NCBI GenBank assembly: GCA_020054035.1
Contig: JAGVLY010000021.1
Location: forward strand, 1-39,960
Reading direction: 5' to 3'
Source of the DNA: Bacteroidia bacterium
GTDB taxonomy: Bacteria > Bacteroidota > Bacteroidia > SXHM01
Length of the DNA stretch: 39,960 nt
Shown: one piece after another, positions 37,655 to 39,960 of the stretch
Position numbering within the stretch: the first letter of the stretch is position 1
How the letters are laid out: each line of letters opens with the position of its first letter
Notes under the pieces: model-generated
The model's database searches: none
Told to the model about the DNA's origin: nothing
What the model saw: only the letters and a program-made list of their open reading frames with translations
Position numbers and translations under genes: made by a program

Positions 37655-37805
37655 AATCACAAACCACAAAAATCAAATAACAAATAAATAGTCAAAATTT
37701 AAATATCAAATTCAAAACTATACAGCATTAGTTTTGCACGGTTTGTCTTTTTGAATTTTAGTATTGTGATTTATTTGGGTTTTGTTTTTTGATGCTTGTT
37801 GTTTG
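37655..37805. repeat. Loose AT-rich inverted repeat with word-like units
   Basis: aatcacaaaccacaaaaatcaaataacaaataa...tcaaattcaaaac / tttttgaattttagtattgtgatttatttgggttttgttttttgatgcttgttgtttg. Confidence 0.6.
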
Positions 37806-37823
37806 TTTCTCCTTTATTAAAAA

Positions 37824-39503
37824 CTAAACCACTAATTTTTTATAACGCAATCTGTGTGGTATTGCATCACCCATGCGCTTCTTGCGGTTCTCTTCGTATT
37901 CAGTGTAACCACCTTCAAAATAATATACTTCCGAGTTTCCTTCAAAGGCAAGTATGTGTGTGCAAATCCTGTCTAAGAACCAACGGTCGTGGGAGATAAC
38001 AACTGCACAACCTGCAAAACTTTCCAGACCTTCTTCCAATGCACGCAGTGTGTTCACGTCAATATCGTTGGTAGGCTCATCCAGCAGCAATACGTTGGCT
38101 TCCTGTTTCAAGGTCATTGCCAAATGCAGACGGTTACGTTCTCCGCCCGACAGCACTTTTACTTTCTTGCCCTGGTCTTGTCCGTTGAAGTTGAAACGCG
38201 ATACATACGCCCGTGAGTTAAGACTGCGGTTACCCATTTCAATAATTTCGTTTCCGCCTGAGATAGTTTCCCACACCGTTTTTTCGGGGTCAATCTCTGC
38301 GTGGGCTTGGTCAACGTAAGCAACCTTTACGGTTTCACCCACTTTAAATTGTCCTTTGTCAACTTTCTCCTGACCCATAATTAAACGGAACAAGGTTGTT
38401 TTACCCGCACCGTTGGGACCAATGATTCCCACAATTCCTGCAGGCGGTAATTTGAAATTCAGGTTTTCGTATAGCAGCTTATCACCATATCCTTTTGAAA
38501 CATTGATCGCTTCAATAACTTCGTTACCCAAACGCGGACCGTTAGGGATATAAATCTCTAATTTTTCCTCTGTTGCTTTTACATCCTGATTCAGCATTCG
38601 GTCATAAGCTCCAAGCCTTGCTTTTTGTTTTGCCTGTCTTCCTTTAGGGCCCATGCGCACCCATTCCAACTCACGCGCCAATGTTTTCTGGCGTTTGCTT
38701 TCGGTCTTTTCTTCCTGCGCTAAACGCTTACCTTTTTGTTCGAGCCATTCGGTGTAATTTCCTTTCCACGGAATACCTTCTCCGCGGTCAAGCTCTAATA
38801 TCCAGCCTGCAACGTTATCAAGGAAATACCTGTCGTGGGTGATGGCGATAACAGTGCCTTTGTATTGTTTCAAATGTTGCTCTAACCAATCAATTGATTC
38901 GGCATCCAGGTGGTTGGTTGGCTCATCGAGCAACAGAATTTCAGGTTCCTGCAACAACAAGCGGCACAGCGCAATTCTTCTTCTTTCACCGCCCGACATA
39001 GTTCCAACTAATTGGTCGCCTTCAGGACAACGCAGTGCATCCATCGCGCGTTCAATTTTGCTGTCTAATTCCCAAAGGTTGTGCTGGTCAATCAGATCAT
39101 TCAGTTGTCCTTGACGGGTGATGAGTTTGTCCATCGCCTCATCGCTCATGGGCTCGGCAAATTTGTTATTCACCTCTTCGTATTCTTTCAGGATGTCGGC
39201 TAATTCTTTCACGCCTTCCATCACAATTTCTTTTCCTGTTTTGGTGTTGTCAAGTTTTGGTTCCTGTTCCAGGTAACCAACTTTGTATCCGGGTGAAAAA
39301 GCTACTTCACCGTCAAATGATTTTTCAACGCCTGCAATGATTTTGAGCAAGGTTGATTTACCCGAGCCGTTAAGACCGATGATACCGATCTTTGCGCCAT
39401 AATAGAAAGAGATGTAAATGTCTTTCAGTACTTGTTTCTGTGGTGGAAAAGTCTTGCTGACCTTCACCATCGAGAAAATTATTTTCTTATCGTCTGCTGC
39501 CAT
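37824..39503 (-). CDS. ettA: ABC-F protein, energy-dependent translational throttle EttA
   Basis: Two Walker A (GLNGSGKST, GPNGAGKTT), two signature motifs (MSGGERRR, LSGGERNRL), LLLDEPTNHLD / LLLDEPTNDID. Confidence 0.95.
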   Translation of the reverse strand: MAADDKKIIFSMVKVSKTFPPQKQVLKDIYISFYYGAKIGIIGLNGSGKSTLLKIIAGVEKSFDGEVAFSPGYKVGYLEQEPKLDNTKTGKEIVMEGVKELADILKEYEEVNNKFAEPMSDEAMDKLITRQGQLNDLIDQHNLWELDSKIERAMDALRCPEGDQLVGTMSGGERRRIALCRLLLQEPEILLLDEPTNHLDAESIDWLEQHLKQYKGTVIAITHDRYFLDNVAGWILELDRGEGIPWKGNYTEWLEQKGKRLAQEEKTESKRQKTLARELEWVRMGPKGRQAKQKARLGAYDRMLNQDVKATEEKLEIYIPNGPRLGNEVIEAINVSKGYGDKLLYENLNFKLPPAGIVGIIGPNGAGKTTLFRLIMGQEKVDKGQFKVGETVKVAYVDQAHAEIDPEKTVWETISGGNEIIEMGNRSLNSRAYVSRFNFNGQDQGKKVKVLSGGERNRLHLAMTLKQEANVLLLDEPTNDIDVNTLRALEEGLESFAGCAVVISHDRWFLDRICTHILAFEGNSEVYYFEGGYTEYEENRKKRMGDAIPHRLRYKKLVV

Positions 39504-39531
39504 GTTTGTTGTTTTTTGTTGGGGCGGGGGG

Positions 39532-39575
39532 CGAAGGGCGGGGGACGAGGGTTTGCACCCGTCACCCGCCCTTCG
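39532..39575. repeat. GC-rich inverted repeat upstream of ettA
   Basis: CGAAGGGCGGGGGACG (39532-39547) / CGTCACCCGCCCTTCG (39560-39575), 15/16 pairing. Confidence 0.85.
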
Positions 39576-39622
39576 TCCTTCGACACCTGATTTTCAAGCG
39601 TGCAAATATCGTAAAATAGGTT

Positions 39623-39960
39623 TCACTCCGCAGGGAAAAAAAGCGGATGTTTTTCGTTGTATTTGCGCAGGTAAAGAAAGAGTAGGTCTTTTTTCTGTGA
39701 TTTCTTCAGGGCATTGAATTCGTCAAACAGGCGTTGGTCGCGTTGCAAAATATTTTCCATGTTTTCCTGCGTGAAATCCAGTGTGCGGCCGGTTTTGGAA
39801 TCCAGCATCATCTGGCGCATCTCTTGTGTGGTGGTGGGCATACTGCCCGGTCCGTAATAAGGGGTCATAAACGGACTGTTCATTCCATTGTAATAAACCG
39901 TTATGGTAGCCACAAAATGCGAGATGCTGCCCAACACCGCCACGCGATTAAAATCATTAC
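39623..39960 (-). CDS. Hypothetical protein, 5' end outside window
   Basis: Frame remains open to the window edge (...NDFNRVAVLGSISHFVATITVYYNG...). Confidence 0.5.
   Translation of the reverse strand, partial: NDFNRVAVLGSISHFVATITVYYNGMNSPFMTPYYGPGSMPTTTQEMRQMMLDSKTGRTLDFTQENMENILQRDQRLFDEFNALKKSQKKDLLFLYLRKYNEKHPLFFPAE

Overview
The window looks like an ordinary chromosomal segment of a Bacteroidota genome: AT-rich, with T9SS tails, TonB-dependent receptors, a PorV-like porin and weak Shine-Dalgarno sites. Housekeeping genes include pyrD, greA, a HIT protein, acyl-CoA dehydrogenase, a phosphohexomutase, hisS and ettA. Interspersed cargo: (i) a compact operon of an MbnP-like protein, a di-heme MauG/MbnH-like peroxidase and a T9SS-tailed YHYH protein (3290-6431, minus); (ii) a carbamoyltransferase/DUF5989/SxtJ trio (6588-9004, minus), including a 49-aa gene missing from the ORF track; (iii) a TonB receptor/large secreted protein/PorV-like cluster (20445-29177), preceded by a plug-only receptor paralogue; (iv) a GH92 glycosidase and a disrupted BNR/YCF48-like lipoprotein gene. 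The most unusual signal is a dense, modular set of word-like inverted repeats in many intergenic gaps. Several composite copies have outer arms of one family enclosing a small hairpin of another. Similar words also lie in frame inside genes: pyrD, hisS, the linker joining an acyl-CoA dehydrogenase to an SCP2 domain, and the signal peptides of two secreted proteins. No CRISPR array, rRNA, tRNA or prophage was recognised. All family calls are from reading the sequence; no searches were run.
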